This document shows positions 10,608 through 18,994 of a stretch of 32,797 bases of DNA, in pieces. The DNA lies in contig NZ_JAQGMM010000140.1 of the NCBI RefSeq assembly GCF_028292365.1, positions 1 through 32,797 on the forward strand. The letters run 5' to 3'. Made by a program: the position numbers and the translations under genes. Each line of letters starts with the position of its first letter. The stretch's first letter is position 1. This DNA comes from Caballeronia sp. Lineage in GTDB: Bacteria; Pseudomonadota; Gammaproteobacteria; Burkholderiales; Burkholderiaceae. Below the pieces are notes generated by a model. The model saw nothing but the letters and a program-made list of their open reading frames with translations, had not been told where the DNA came from and searched no databases.

Positions 10608-12160
10608 GCGACGCTCGCTTGAAAAGAGTTTGTTTGTGGGGTCGCGCGAATGGCCGCCGCCAGGAGTTGTTCTTGCGTGAGCCCTTCATTAATAAAGTCG
10701 CCACGGAGTTGGCCTTCGCCTATCACGAGCACACGGTCACTCACGCCTAGCACTTCATTCAATTCCGACGACACCACGATGATCGACACGCCGCGCCGGG
10801 CCAGCGCGAACATGAGCTTGTAGATCTCGAACTTGGCGCCGACATCTACTCCTCGCGTGGGTTCATCGAGGATAAGAATTTCCGGGTCGGTGAGCAGCAT
10901 CTTGGTCAGCACGGCCTTCTGCTGGTTGCCGCCGGAGAGGCTGGCAATAGATAGCATTGGCGTGGCGGCACGCACGGAGAGCCGCTTCATTTCTGTATGG
11001 ATCGTGTCGAGTTCGGCAGCGGAATCTATGCGGCCGCCCTTCGCAAAACGGTTCAGCACGGCCAGCGTGATGTTATGTCCCACACCCAGTTGCGGCACGA
11101 TGCCGTGACGCTTGCGGTCCTCGGGCACCATGCCGATACCGGCATCGATCGCGTTGGCCGGGGTCTTGATCTTGAGGCGCTTGCCGTTCAGATAAACCTC
11201 CGCCTCACTGACGCCCGGATACGCGCCGAAGATCGCCTGCATCAGTTCGGTCCGCCCCGCGCCGACCAGTCCGGCAACGCCGAGAATTTCGCCTTTGCGC
11301 AGCGAAAACGAGACGTCGTCCACGCGCTTGCGCCGGGGATTGGTCACATCAAAACAGGTGACGTGGCGCGCTTCGAAGATCACTTCGCCAATCTCGTGCG
11401 GCTCACGCGGGAACAGGTTCTTGATCTCCCGGCCGACCATCATCGCAATGATGCTGTTCGTGCTCAGGTCTTTCATGGGCTGCGTGCTGACATGCTTACC
11501 GTCGCGGATCACCGTGATGGTGTCGCAGACCGCTTCCACCTCGTCGAGCTTGTGCGAGATATACACGCACGCCACGCCGCGTTTTTTCAAGTCGCGCACG
11601 ATGTCCAGCAAGATGCGGATTTCGCTCGCCGTCAATGACGACGAAGGTTCATCGAGGATCAGCAACTTCGCGCGCTTGTTCAACGCCTTGGCAATCTCGA
11701 TCAGTTGCTGATGGCCGCCGCCATAATTCATCACCGGCTGAGCCACGTTGATGCCGCTGATGTTCAGCTCACGCAGCAATTCGTCGGCGCGCTGATACAT
11801 TGCGGCGTAGTTCATCCGGCCGCCGCTCAGCGTGATTTCATTGCCGAGGAAGATGTTCTCCGCCACGGACAACTGCGGCACCAGCATCAATTCCTGATGG
11901 ATGATGACAATGCCGGCATCCTCTGTTTCGCGGATAGTCGATGCCTGTAAAGGCTTGCCTTCCCAGAGAATTTCTCCTTCCCACGTACCGTGCGGATAGA
12001 CGCCGGACAACACTTTCATCAGCGTCGATTTGCCTGCGCCGTTTTCGCCGCACAAACCCACGCATTCCCCGGGCGAGACCACGAGGTCAATACCATCAAG
12101 CGCCTTCACACCGCCAAACGTCTTGACGATGCCGTGCATTTCCAGCAGCGCGTTTGCCAT
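10604..12160 (-). CDS. xylG: D-xylose ABC transporter ATP-binding protein XylG
   Basis: A 518-residue fused double ATPase of the sugar-import class (RbsA/XylG/MglA). The first domain has Walker [10 protein letters not shown] (residues 38-46), a signature modified to [15 protein letters not shown] as in XylG proteins, and Walker [12 protein letters not shown]. The second has the usual degenerate Walker A ([10 protein letters not shown]), signature [12 protein letters not shown] (about 403-414) and Walker [17 protein letters not shown]. The degenerate second A-loop is normal for this family, so it is not evidence of inactivation. It powers xylose uptake through XylH, and overlaps xylH by 4 bases. 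An 82-base gap with a stem-loop separates it from xylF. Confidence 0.95.
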   Translation of the reverse strand: MANALLEMHGIVKTFGGVKALDGIDLVVSPGECVGLCGENGAGKSTLMKVLSGVYPHGTWEGEILWEGKPLQASTIRETEDAGIVIIHQELMLVPQLSVAENIFLGNEITLSGGRMNYAAMYQRADELLRELNISGINVAQPVMNYGGGHQQLIEIAKALNKRAKLLILDEPSSSLTASEIRILLDIVRDLKKRGVACVYISHKLDEVEAVCDTITVIRDGKHVSTQPMKDLSTNSIIAMMVGREIKNLFPREPHEIGEVIFEARHVTCFDVTNPRRKRVDDVSFSLRKGEILGVAGLVGAGRTELMQAIFGAYPGVSEAEVYLNGKRLKIKTPANAIDAGIGMVPEDRKRHGIVPQLGVGHNITLAVLNRFAKGGRIDSAAELDTIHTEMKRLSVRAATPMLSIASLSGGNQQKAVLTKMLLTDPEILILDEPTRGVDVGAKFEIYKLMFALARRGVSIIVVSSELNEVLGVSDRVLVIGEGQLRGDFINEGLTQEQLLAAAIRATPQTNSFQASVA

Positions 12161-12187
12161 GCGGTTTTTATCCTGGACAGTGAATCA

Positions 12188-12220
12188 GCGTGAAGGCCCC
12201 AACTCAAGCGGCCCTCACGC
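12188..12220 (-). promoter_or_regulatory. Intercistronic stem-loop between xylF and xylG
   Basis: On the coding (minus) strand GCGTGAGGGCC pairs with GGCCTTCACGC across an 11-nt loop, an 11-bp stem with one G.U pair. It sits 22 bases after the xylF stop and 27 before the xylG start. By analogy with binding-protein operons such as malEFG, such a structure would protect the 3' end of the xylF message and let the binding protein be made in excess of XylG and XylH. There is no T run, so it is not a strong terminator. Confidence 0.55.
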
Positions 12221-12242
12221 CCGGCATGACGCAGCAGAGTGC

Positions 12243-13271
12243 TTAGTTCCCTGCCAACTGGGCCTGCGTATAGAAGCCGTCCTTCACCACGGTGTCGACA
12301 TTGCTCTTGGTCAGGAGCGTCGGCTGCAGCAACACTGTGTTGACCTGCTTCTTGCCATTGTCGTATTTCGCGTTATAGGCCGGTTGCTGCCCTTTCGCCA
12401 GGTCCACCGCCAGTTTGGCCGCTTCACCCGCAATCAGCTTCAGCGGTTTATAGACGGTCATGGTCTGCGTGCCATCCACCAGGCGCTTGACTGCCGCCAG
12501 GTCGGCATCCTGTCCGGAGATAGGCACCTTGCCCGAAAGGTGTTGCGCGGCCAGCGCCTGGATGGCGCCACCCGCCGTGCCGTCATTGGACGCAACAATG
12601 GCGTCGATCTTGTTGTTGTTCGCCGTGAGTGCATCTTCCGTGATGCGCAGCGCGGTCGCAGCGCTCCATTCCGGCACCCATTGCTGGCCGACAATCTTGA
12701 TGTCGCCGCGATCAATGGCTGGCTTCAGGATCTTCAATTGCCCTTCACGCAGCATCTTCGCGTTGTTGTCGGTCGGTGCGCCACCGAGCATGAAGTAGTT
12801 ACCCTTAGGCTGGGCATTGAACACGCCTTGCGCCTGCATTTCGCCGACCTTCTCGTTATCGAACGAGATATAGGCGTCCACATCCGCGTCCAGGATCAGG
12901 CGGTCATACGACACCACCTTGATGCCCGCCTTCTTCGCTTCGGCCACCACATTGCCGAGGGTTTTCGAATTGAACGGCACGATCACGATGACATCAACGC
13001 CTCGCGAGATCAGGTTTTCAATCTGCGATATCTGCCGTTCTTCGCTGGCATCGGCGGATTGGACGGATACCTTGGCGCCCAGCTTCGTGGCAGCGGCCAC
13101 GAAGTAATCCCGGTCGCGCGACCAGCGCTCGACCCGCAGGTCGTCAATACAGAAGCCAATTTCAGGCTTGTCCTTGCTCGCATGAGCCAGGGTAGGAAGC
13201 ACGGTCAACGTGGCGAACATCGCTCCACAGACCAGCGTCCCGAGTACGGCACGGCGTTTTACAGACTTCAT
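12243..13271 (-). CDS. xylF: D-xylose-binding periplasmic protein XylF
   Basis: A 342-residue family 1 sugar-binding protein. A basic start and hydrophobic core (residues 1-31, cut likely after LAHA) form a Sec signal peptide. The mature protein is clearly XylF-like: IDDLRVERWSRDRDYF near residue 42, SQIENLISRGVDVIVIVP, YISFDNEKVGEMQ, ITEDALTANNNKIDAIVASN and SGQDADLAAVKRL, which carry the Asp/Asn/Arg sugar contacts known from E. coli XylF. It captures xylose in the periplasm and delivers it to XylGH. AAGGAG lies 8-13 bases before the ATG. It follows xylA by 155 bases that contain a palindromic stem-loop. Confidence 0.97.
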   Translation of the reverse strand: MKSVKRRAVLGTLVCGAMFATLTVLPTLAHASKDKPEIGFCIDDLRVERWSRDRDYFVAAATKLGAKVSVQSADASEERQISQIENLISRGVDVIVIVPFNSKTLGNVVAEAKKAGIKVVSYDRLILDADVDAYISFDNEKVGEMQAQGVFNAQPKGNYFMLGGAPTDNNAKMLREGQLKILKPAIDRGDIKIVGQQWVPEWSAATALRITEDALTANNNKIDAIVASNDGTAGGAIQALAAQHLSGKVPISGQDADLAAVKRLVDGTQTMTVYKPLKLIAGEAAKLAVDLAKGQQPAYNAKYDNGKKQVNTVLLQPTLLTKSNVDTVVKDGFYTQAQLAGN

Positions 13272-13376
13272 GTCTCACTCCTTTTTTATGGTTGACGGGC
13301 CGATACGTCTCCTGCGCGGCGGGTCAGGGCAACGCATGTGCGAGAGAAGGGACGTCGGCGGAATCTACTGCTTGCG

Positions 13377-13396
13377 CCGCGAATCGATGTTCGCGG
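13377..13396. promoter_or_regulatory. Palindromic stem-loop between xylA and xylF
   Basis: CCGCGAA (13377-13383) and TTCGCGG (13390-13396) flank the self-complementary spacer TCGATG-like hexamer, giving a 7-bp perfect stem about 30 bases past the xylA stop. It may mark a processing or partial termination point, or be an operator for a separate xylF promoter. The 155-base gap is large enough to hold such a promoter, but I do not see a convincing -35/-10 pair. Confidence 0.4.
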
Positions 13397-13426
13397 TCGT
13401 CGGTTTTACTGATTACTTGCTACTGC

Positions 13427-14743
13427 TTACTTGTATATCGCCCTGTTGACGATATTTTCGAGTTGCTCTTGTTGCCCGCTCACATGCTGAGGGTTCACAC
13501 GGCGTCCTAGCGCATCCATGGCCAGCGATTCAAGAGAGTAACCGCCAGAGAGTATCTTGCGGCCAAATTCCGTGTCCCAACCCGCGTAGCGCTGGGTCTT
13601 GAACTCGGCAAGCTTGTCGTTCTCAACCAGCGTGGCCGCCCGTTCAAGCGCGATGGCTATGACATCGATTGCGCCTATGTGCCCAAAGAACAGATCCTCG
13701 GGCGCTACGCTCTGGCGCCGTACCTTAGCATCGAAATTCATGCCGCCACTGCTAAAGCCGCCATGTCGCAGGATTTCATACAGCGCCAGCGTCAGCTCTT
13801 CAACGCTGTTCGGAAACTGGTCGGTGTCCCAGCCGTTTTGCGGATCACCGCGATTCGCGTCGACGCTGCCAAAGATGCCGAGTGAGTAAGCGGTCGCAAT
13901 CTCGTGGTGGAACGAATGTCCCGCGAGCGTTGCGTGATTCGCTTCAATATTCACGCGGATTTCATTTTGCAACCCGAACTGCGCGAGAAAACCGTGGACC
14001 GTCGCGACGTCGTAATCGTATTGGTGCTTGGTCGGCTCTTGGGGTTTCGGTTCGATCAGCAAAGCGCCTTTGAAACCCGTCTTGTGCTTGTGCTCCACCA
14101 CCATGTTGAGGAAGCGCCCAAGCTGGTCCCGTTCGCGCTTGAGATCGGTATTCAGCAGCGTGTCATACCCCTCCCGGCCGCCCCACAACACATAGTTTTC
14201 ACCACCAAGCCTATGGGTGGCCTCAAGCGCCTGGAACACCTGGGTGGCCGCGAACGCAAACACTTCGGGGTTCGGATTGGTAGCTGCGCCGGCTGCGTAG
14301 CGCGGATGCGAGAACAGGTTCGCCGTCCCCCACAACAGCTTGATGCCCGTCTCTTCCTGCTTGGCCGCCAGATAGTCCGTGACGCCTTTGAAGTTGTTGA
14401 CGTAGTGCTTGATGCTGTCACCTTCAGGTGACACGTCTGTGTCATGGAAGGTGTAATACGGCGCGCCCAGTTTCGAGAAGAATTCGAACGCCGAATCGGC
14501 TTTTACGTGGGCTCGTTCTATTGGATCGCCGGGTTGCTGCCACGGCCGGTGAAAGGTGCCCTGCCCGAACATGTCCACGCCGGGCCATACGAACGTATGC
14601 CAGTAACAGACCGCCAGTCGCAAGTGATCCTCCATGCGCTTGCCAAGCACCAGCTTGTCGCGATCGTAATGACGATAGGCAAAAGGATTGTTGGACTCTG
14701 GGCCTTCATACCGCACGGCCGGCAAATGTTCGAAATATGACAT
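13427..14743 (-). CDS. xylA: Xylose isomerase
   Basis: A 438-residue class II xylose isomerase, which interconverts D-xylose and D-xylulose in the cytoplasm using two divalent metal ions. The catalytic histidine is His100 in FHDTD with its Asp103 partner. Metal-site segments are [53 protein letters not shown] and [13 protein letters not shown]. Length is that of E. coli XylA (440). The start is fixed by the strong ribosome site AAGGAG seven to twelve bases before the ATG. It is the first gene of the minus-strand xyl operon and is divergent from xylR, so XylR with xylose is the expected activator. Kinase partner xylB is not next to it. Confidence 0.97.
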   Translation of the reverse strand: MSYFEHLPAVRYEGPESNNPFAYRHYDRDKLVLGKRMEDHLRLAVCYWHTFVWPGVDMFGQGTFHRPWQQPGDPIERAHVKADSAFEFFSKLGAPYYTFHDTDVSPEGDSIKHYVNNFKGVTDYLAAKQEETGIKLLWGTANLFSHPRYAAGAATNPNPEVFAFAATQVFQALEATHRLGGENYVLWGGREGYDTLLNTDLKRERDQLGRFLNMVVEHKHKTGFKGALLIEPKPQEPTKHQYDYDVATVHGFLAQFGLQNEIRVNIEANHATLAGHSFHHEIATAYSLGIFGSVDANRGDPQNGWDTDQFPNSVEELTLALYEILRHGGFSSGGMNFDAKVRRQSVAPEDLFFGHIGAIDVIAIALERAATLVENDKLAEFKTQRYAGWDTEFGRKILSGGYSLESLAMDALGRRVNPQHVSGQQEQLENIVNRAIYK

Positions 14744-14992
14744 GGCGTCTCCTTCTTTTTAATGTGACACCATGCTGCCAGCATCGTCGCGCTGTGGGCA
14801 ATTGCGAAATCCGCCAGCGCTCATGGTGTTTCTTCAGGTAAGTAATAATCAGGCTGGCGGTTGTCTGGTGCGCGCGCCTAGAATCAGCAAACGCTAAAAA
14901 GACCCCGTAAAAAACAGGCGCATATTGCGCTGCAACGGAGACGACGGGCATATCGTGGCCCTGCGCCACGATATGCACTCGTCCGGAGTTCG
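14744..14992. promoter_or_regulatory. Divergent xylA/xylR control region
   Basis: This 249-base region must hold the promoters of both the xylA operon and xylR. It contains an 8-bp inverted pair CCGCCAGC (14811-14818) and GCTGGCGG (14853-14860), whose centres are about four helical turns apart, a plausible layout for an AraC-family dimer that can loop or bind two sites. It also contains the 12-bp inverted repeat listed separately. Known E. coli XylR sites are direct repeats, so assigning these as XylR sites is inference. Confidence 0.45.
14948..14976 (+). promoter_or_regulatory. Perfect 12-bp inverted repeat immediately upstream of xylR
   Basis: GCATATCGTGGC (14948-14959), spacer CCTGC, then GCCACGATATGC (14965-14976). 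The repeat ends 16 bases before the xylR ATG, just ahead of the CGGAG ribosome site at about 14982-14986. As DNA it could be an autoregulatory operator; as RNA it would be a very stable hairpin in the xylR leader that stops short of the ribosome site. Confidence 0.6.
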
Positions 14993-16201
14993 ATGACACG
15001 ACCACAGACCGCTCAGGCGTCGCACCGGATCGCGCTGCTGTTCAACGCGAACAAGGTGTATGACCGCGAGGTCATTACCGGCATAGGCAATTATTTGCTA
15101 TCCACGCGTGTCGCATGGGACCTTTTCCTGGAAGAGGATTTTCGCTGTCGCCTGAATGGCATCGAACGTTTTGAAGGCGATGGCATCATCGCGGATTTCG
15201 ACGATCCGGCTGTCGCCGAAGCACTCGGCGATTCGCAACTGCCCGTGGTCGCGGTGGGGTCGTCTTATGCGGACCCCGCGTGTTATCCAGCGAGGCTGCC
15301 GTATATTGCAACCGACAACGCGAAGCTGATGTCGCTTGCGTACACGCATCTGATCGGTGCCGGCTTGCAGCGTTTCGCGCTTTACAGCCTGCCTGAAGCG
15401 CCCGAAAACCGCTGGGCGCAGGAACGTGAACTGGCCTTCAAGGCGCTGCTCGCAGCCGACGGGCTGGAAGCAGATATTCATCGCGGTTTGCCGACCAGCG
15501 CGCCGGTCTGGAGTCAGGCAAGCGCGCAACTGACCTCGTGGCTCGAGAGTCTGCCGAAGCCCGTGGGCGTGATCGCCGTGACCGATGCCCGCGCGCGGCA
15601 TCTGCTGCAGGCGTGCCTCATATCGGGTATTCCCGTGCCTGAGCAAGTGGCCATCATCGGCATAGACAACGATCCGCTGACTCGCTCGCTTACTCGCATT
15701 CCACTGTCTTCCGTGATCCAGGGAACCGAGGAAATGGGCCGGACCGCGGCACATCTGCTGCACCAGATGCTGGGCGGCGCGCGCTTTCACGGCAGGCGCA
15801 TTCTTGTGCCGCCGGTGGGCATCAACGTGCTTGAATCGACAAAGCATCAACCGGTCTCGAGCCCCTATGTCATGCGTGCGCGCCACTATATCCGGCAATA
15901 CGGGTGTCAAGGCATCAAGACCGAACAAGTGGCCGATTACGTGGGCGTGTCGCGCTCGTCGCTGGAGGATCACTTCCGCCGCGAACTCGGCTGCACCGTG
16001 CATCAGGAGATCCTGAATCACAAACTCGATATCGCGAAGCAACTCCTCGCGCGTCACGATTTATCGAGCGCCGAAGTGGCCATTCGCTGCGGCTTCACTT
16101 CGCTGCAATACATGTACGCCGTGTTCCGTCGCGAGCTGGACTGCACGCCGCGCGAATATCAGGAGCGCCTGCCGGTTGCGCCCTGTGCACAACCCGGCTG
16201 A
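14993..16201 (+). CDS. xylR: Xylose operon transcriptional activator XylR (AraC family)
   Basis: A 402-residue regulator with the unusual XylR architecture: an N-terminal LacI/GalR-type sugar-sensing domain (residues about 10-285) without its own helix-turn-helix, followed by a C-terminal AraC/XylS double HTH (about 288-390). It resembles E. coli XylR throughout: RIALLFNANKVYDREVI at the start, FLEEDFRCRLNGI, IATDNAKL, VTDARARHLLQAC, IGIDNDPLTRSL, then HYIRQYGCQGIKTEQVADYVGVSRS and GFTSLQYMYAVFRRELDCTPREYQ. In E. coli it binds D-xylose and activates xylA and xylF promoters. Divergent placement against xylA supports the same job here. GGAG precedes the ATG by about 7 bases. Confidence 0.96.
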   Translation: MTRPQTAQASHRIALLFNANKVYDREVITGIGNYLLSTRVAWDLFLEEDFRCRLNGIERFEGDGIIADFDDPAVAEALGDSQLPVVAVGSSYADPACYPARLPYIATDNAKLMSLAYTHLIGAGLQRFALYSLPEAPENRWAQERELAFKALLAADGLEADIHRGLPTSAPVWSQASAQLTSWLESLPKPVGVIAVTDARARHLLQACLISGIPVPEQVAIIGIDNDPLTRSLTRIPLSSVIQGTEEMGRTAAHLLHQMLGGARFHGRRILVPPVGINVLESTKHQPVSSPYVMRARHYIRQYGCQGIKTEQVADYVGVSRSSLEDHFRRELGCTVHQEILNHKLDIAKQLLARHDLSSAEVAIRCGFTSLQYMYAVFRRELDCTPREYQERLPVAPCAQPG

Positions 16202-16212
16202 TCCCGCTCTTT

Positions 16213-17298
16213 ATGAACCTAGCCGATATGCCCACCCCTCTCCGTCCAGGCTCCGTGCGCGTCAGTGTTGAACGCTGGGGAGAGTTGCCCGGCGGCGATG
16301 TTGCGCGCCTGTTCACGCTGCGTAATGTGCATGGCATGCGCGTCGCAATCAGTGATCTCGGTGCGACGCTGGTCTCGTGGAATACCGCCGATCGCGCGGG
16401 ACGCGTGGCCGATGTCCTGCTGGGTCACGACACGCCCGCCGAATATTTCGCGGGCCATGCTTATTTGGGAGGCGTGATCGGACGCTGGGCAAACCGCATT
16501 GAGAACGCGCGTTTCGCGCTCGACAACGTTGCTTATTCGCTTGATCGCAATGAGGGCGGCAACCTGCTGCATGGCGGTGCGGCGGGCTTTCATCGCGCAC
16601 TATGGGACGCGCAGGAAGTGGATGGCGGACTGGTCCTCACGCATGAGTCGCCGGAGGGCGACGCGGGTTTTCCCGGCAATGTATCGACCACGTTACGCTA
16701 CACGCTCGACGACGAAGGCACGCTGACGCTCGCGTATGAAGCCGTATCGGATGCGCCTACGCCGTTGAACCTGACCAACCACGCGTGCTTCAACTTGTCG
16801 GGCGACGAAACCGCCGATATCCGCGGCCATGTGATTTCAATCGATGCCGACACGTTCTTCGAAGTCGACGACGCGCTGATCCCCGAAGGCCGCGCGCAGG
16901 TCGCGGGCCATGCGTTCGATTTCCGCGCAAGTGCTCCGCTTGGCGCACGGCTCGACTGGCCGCACGATCAGCTCGCGCGTGCAGGCGGTTTCGATCACTG
17001 TTATGTCGTGGGTGAAAACGGTAAAACGCTCAAACCCGTCGTGCGGCTGTACGACCCCGGCAGTGGCCGAGAGTTGACGATGGGTACCAACGCACCGGGT
17101 GTTCAGTTCTACACCGGCAATCATCTCGATGGCATCGTGGGACGGCATGGACGGCGTTACGGCAAACACGCCGGCCTGTGCCTCCAGGCCGGCGCGTTCC
17201 CGAATCAGGTCAACATGGCGGATGCGGGCAGCGTGATCGTGCGCCCTGGTGAACCGTACCGGCAGGTCACGTGGTATCGGCTCGGCTTGCAGCAATAG
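16213..17298 (+). CDS. galM: Aldose 1-epimerase (galactose mutarotase-like), catalytic Glu apparently replaced by Gln
   Basis: A 361-residue GalM-family beta-sandwich protein, which would interconvert alpha and beta anomers of an aldose. Visible motifs are RIENARFAL near residue 95, HGGAAGFHRALWDA (first active-site His), TNHACFNLSG (second active-site His), and a C-terminal GVQFYTGNHLDG. The usual catalytic base sits in a 'LE(T/S)Q..PD..N' motif; here the aligned segment is GLCLQAGAFPNQVN, so the Glu position reads Gln (CAG). Twelve bases separate it from xylR, so it is co-transcribed and xylose is the likely physiological sugar. I chose ATG 16213; an in-frame ATG at 16228 is also possible, and neither has a strong ribosome site. 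The frame extends further upstream inside xylR, but that part is a shadow. Confidence 0.88.
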   Translation: MNLADMPTPLRPGSVRVSVERWGELPGGDVARLFTLRNVHGMRVAISDLGATLVSWNTADRAGRVADVLLGHDTPAEYFAGHAYLGGVIGRWANRIENARFALDNVAYSLDRNEGGNLLHGGAAGFHRALWDAQEVDGGLVLTHESPEGDAGFPGNVSTTLRYTLDDEGTLTLAYEAVSDAPTPLNLTNHACFNLSGDETADIRGHVISIDADTFFEVDDALIPEGRAQVAGHAFDFRASAPLGARLDWPHDQLARAGGFDHCYVVGENGKTLKPVVRLYDPGSGRELTMGTNAPGVQFYTGNHLDGIVGRHGRRYGKHAGLCLQAGAFPNQVNMADAGSVIVRPGEPYRQVTWYRLGLQQ

Positions 17299-17324
17299 CC
17301 GGCAATAGCCCACATTCGTCCCTA

Positions 17325-17738
17325 CTATTTCACAACGATCGTGCCCGTCATATGCGGGTGGATCGAACAGAAATACTTGTACGTGCCGGGCTTCGTGAAC
17401 GTCTGTGAAAAGTGTTCTCCGGAATCGAGCGGCGCCGACTTGAATTCGCGTGGCGTTGCATCGTTGACGATGGTATGAGGCATATCGTCATGATTCTCCC
17501 AGGTCACGGTCGACCCGGCTGCAACCGACAACTGAGCAGGACTAAACGAAAAATTGTCGATTACTACAGTGGCCGGCTTTGTATTGGCGGCGAATGCGGG
17601 TGCAGCCACCAGCGCCGTTGCAATCCACAAGGCGGCAATCATTTTAGCGGCCCGCTTGGCCACCTGCTTAACCACCCCCACACGCCGAAGCGCTGGCATT
17701 GTCATCATTATTCTCCGCTTGTTCAAGTTGGCGCTCAT
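17325..17738 (-). CDS. Secreted cupredoxin (plastocyanin/amicyanin-like)
   Basis: A 137-residue precursor: a basic N-region, hydrophobic segment and AFA cut site near residue 50 form a signal peptide, leaving about 87 residues of a single type I copper domain. Copper ligands are visible as His in DMPHTIV and the C-terminal loop C-SI-H-PH-M (Cys, His, Met). The short loop resembles amicyanin-like small blue proteins. It is likely a periplasmic electron carrier or copper-binding protein. Its ATG overlaps the stop of the upstream metallophosphoesterase gene as ATGA, so the two are translated as a coupled pair, and the pair lies divergent from an ECF sigma/anti-sigma operon. The electron partner is unknown. 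Confidence 0.9.
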   Translation of the reverse strand: MSANLNKRRIMMTMPALRRVGVVKQVAKRAAKMIAALWIATALVAAPAFAANTKPATVVIDNFSFSPAQLSVAAGSTVTWENHDDMPHTIVNDATPREFKSAPLDSGEHFSQTFTKPGTYKYFCSIHPHMTGTIVVK

Positions 17739-18700
17739 ACGCTGAGCCGCGTGTCGACAACGGCCAGTTCGGCCTTGCCCGGGACATAGTTGACCGAACG
17801 CACGCCCAGCATCTTGCGTAGCGTGTCGGCGGGGACTTTCATCGGACCAGGACCTGCCGCCGTGCCCGGCGCCGGCTGCGGAAAGGCGGTCGACAACGCG
17901 GAGTAAAAGCTGATCTCGCCTTCAACCTTTTGTGCGACCTGATGCACGTGACCGTTGAGCACCGTGACCGAGCCGAAACGCTTCATCATGCTCAACGCCT
18001 GCGCGCTGTCATCGGTGCCCCAGCCCCACTGCGGATACAAAGACCAGAGCGGGATATGCGCGAACACCACAATTGGCATGCTGCTCGTGCGTGCCTGCAG
18101 GTCTTTCTTCAGCCACGCCAGTTGCTCATCGCCGAGAAATCCCAGGCCGCCGCCGCGCAGATCCAGCACGTTGGTCAATCCGATGAAATGCACCCCGCCC
18201 TGGTCGAAGCTGTACCACTTGGGGTCCGCGGGTTTGGCGAAGCGCTCGAAATACGAACCGCCGTCATCGACAAGCACGTCGTGTTCGCCAGGTACGTAGT
18301 GCACGTCGAGACCGGCGCTCTTGATGACCTGCGTGGCGGTGTCGAACTCGTCGGGCTTGGACAGGTGGCTGATGTCGCCGGTGTGGATGATAAACCTGGG
18401 CTTTTCCGAGCTCGTGCGGATCTTGTCGACGGCTTCCTTCAAGGTGCTCGTCGGGTCGACGTTCGGGTCCTTGTTGAAGCCGATGTGACTGTCGCTGATC
18501 TGCACAAAACTGAACGCATGACGGTTAACTTCGGCCGCCTGCGCAGTGCCGCTTATCAGCTTCGAACCCGGCACGCCGCCGTTCATGGTCCATAGCATGC
18601 CCGCACCGGCCCATGCCATGCACGTCAGTGCGGTGCGCCGTCTGGCGCCGTGTTCCGTGAGGGGTTCCGGGGGGAGGATTTTCTTGTCGAGGTCGGGCAT
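17735..18700 (-). CDS. Secreted metallophosphoesterase (calcineurin-like), probable Tat substrate
   Basis: A 321-residue protein with the full set of calcineurin-fold metal-ligand motifs: ISDSHIGF (D-x-H), IHTGDISH (GD), VPGEHDVLVD (the GNHD block with Glu for Asn), VFAHIPLW and NGHVHQ. The N-terminus carries ARRRTAL followed by a hydrophobic stretch and ends near GTAQA, consistent with a twin-arginine signal, so the enzyme is probably exported folded with its metals. Its substrate, a phosphomono- or diester, is not known. I chose the ATG at 18700 because AGGAG lies 7-11 bases upstream and the signal peptide begins there; the open frame continues to 19354 but overlaps the sigma gene. The stop overlaps the cupredoxin start by 4 bases. 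Confidence 0.88.
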   Translation of the reverse strand: MPDLDKKILPPEPLTEHGARRRTALTCMAWAGAGMLWTMNGGVPGSKLISGTAQAAEVNRHAFSFVQISDSHIGFNKDPNVDPTSTLKEAVDKIRTSSEKPRFIIHTGDISHLSKPDEFDTATQVIKSAGLDVHYVPGEHDVLVDDGGSYFERFAKPADPKWYSFDQGGVHFIGLTNVLDLRGGGLGFLGDEQLAWLKKDLQARTSSMPIVVFAHIPLWSLYPQWGWGTDDSAQALSMMKRFGSVTVLNGHVHQVAQKVEGEISFYSALSTAFPQPAPGTAAGPGPMKVPADTLRKMLGVRSVNYVPGKAELAVVDTRLSV

Positions 18701-18766
18701 GAACGGCTCCTGGTGGATGGGTGTACAAAACGGGTATGCACGGTATGTGTGCATTGCCCCATGTCC

Positions 18767-18798
18767 ACCAAACTCGGGCGTCCGGCGGTTTATTCCCG
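18767..18798 (-). promoter_or_regulatory. Predicted ECF-type promoter of the phosphoesterase/cupredoxin operon
   Basis: Read on the minus strand, CGGGAATAAA (18798-18789) is followed after exactly 15 bases by GTTTGGT (18773-18767). A GGAAT-type -35 with about 17 bases to a G/T-rich -10 fits ECF sigma promoters in general. The same bipartite pattern with the same spacing is present on the opposite strand in front of the sigma gene. The predicted start would leave a leader of about 60 bases before the phosphoesterase ATG. Confidence 0.6.
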
Positions 18799-18826
18799 GT
18801 ACATTTTTTCGCCAGACTCGCATAAT

Positions 18827-18858
18827 CGGGAATAAATCGGGAAGCCGACCGGTAAGGT
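18827..18858 (+). promoter_or_regulatory. Predicted ECF-type promoter of the sigma/anti-sigma operon
   Basis: CGGGAATAAA (18827-18836) is followed after 15 bases by GTAAGGT (18852-18858). It mirrors the element facing the other way at 18798-18767; together the two decamers form a perfect 10-bp inverted repeat with a 28-base spacer. Location ahead of the sigma gene suggests autoregulation, the usual arrangement for ECF factors. Confidence 0.6.
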
Positions 18859-18994
18859 CAGTTGAGAGCCGGCATCTTGCCTCGTGGTGTTGCGGTACCG
18901 CAATATCCGCCGACCGGCGACCCGTCATTCGCATGAGCGCGTGGCGCATGTTCATTACGTTCCGCGGCAACATCGGTTGCCAGGGAGAGTACCG

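Noticed and set aside
12030-13295. 421-codon open frame on the plus strand
   Set aside because: It lies antisense to xylF and the start of xylG, whose products match known families along their whole length; this frame has no family motif or ribosome site.
15098-16057. 319-codon minus-strand frame
   Set aside because: Antisense shadow of xylR, no recognisable domain.
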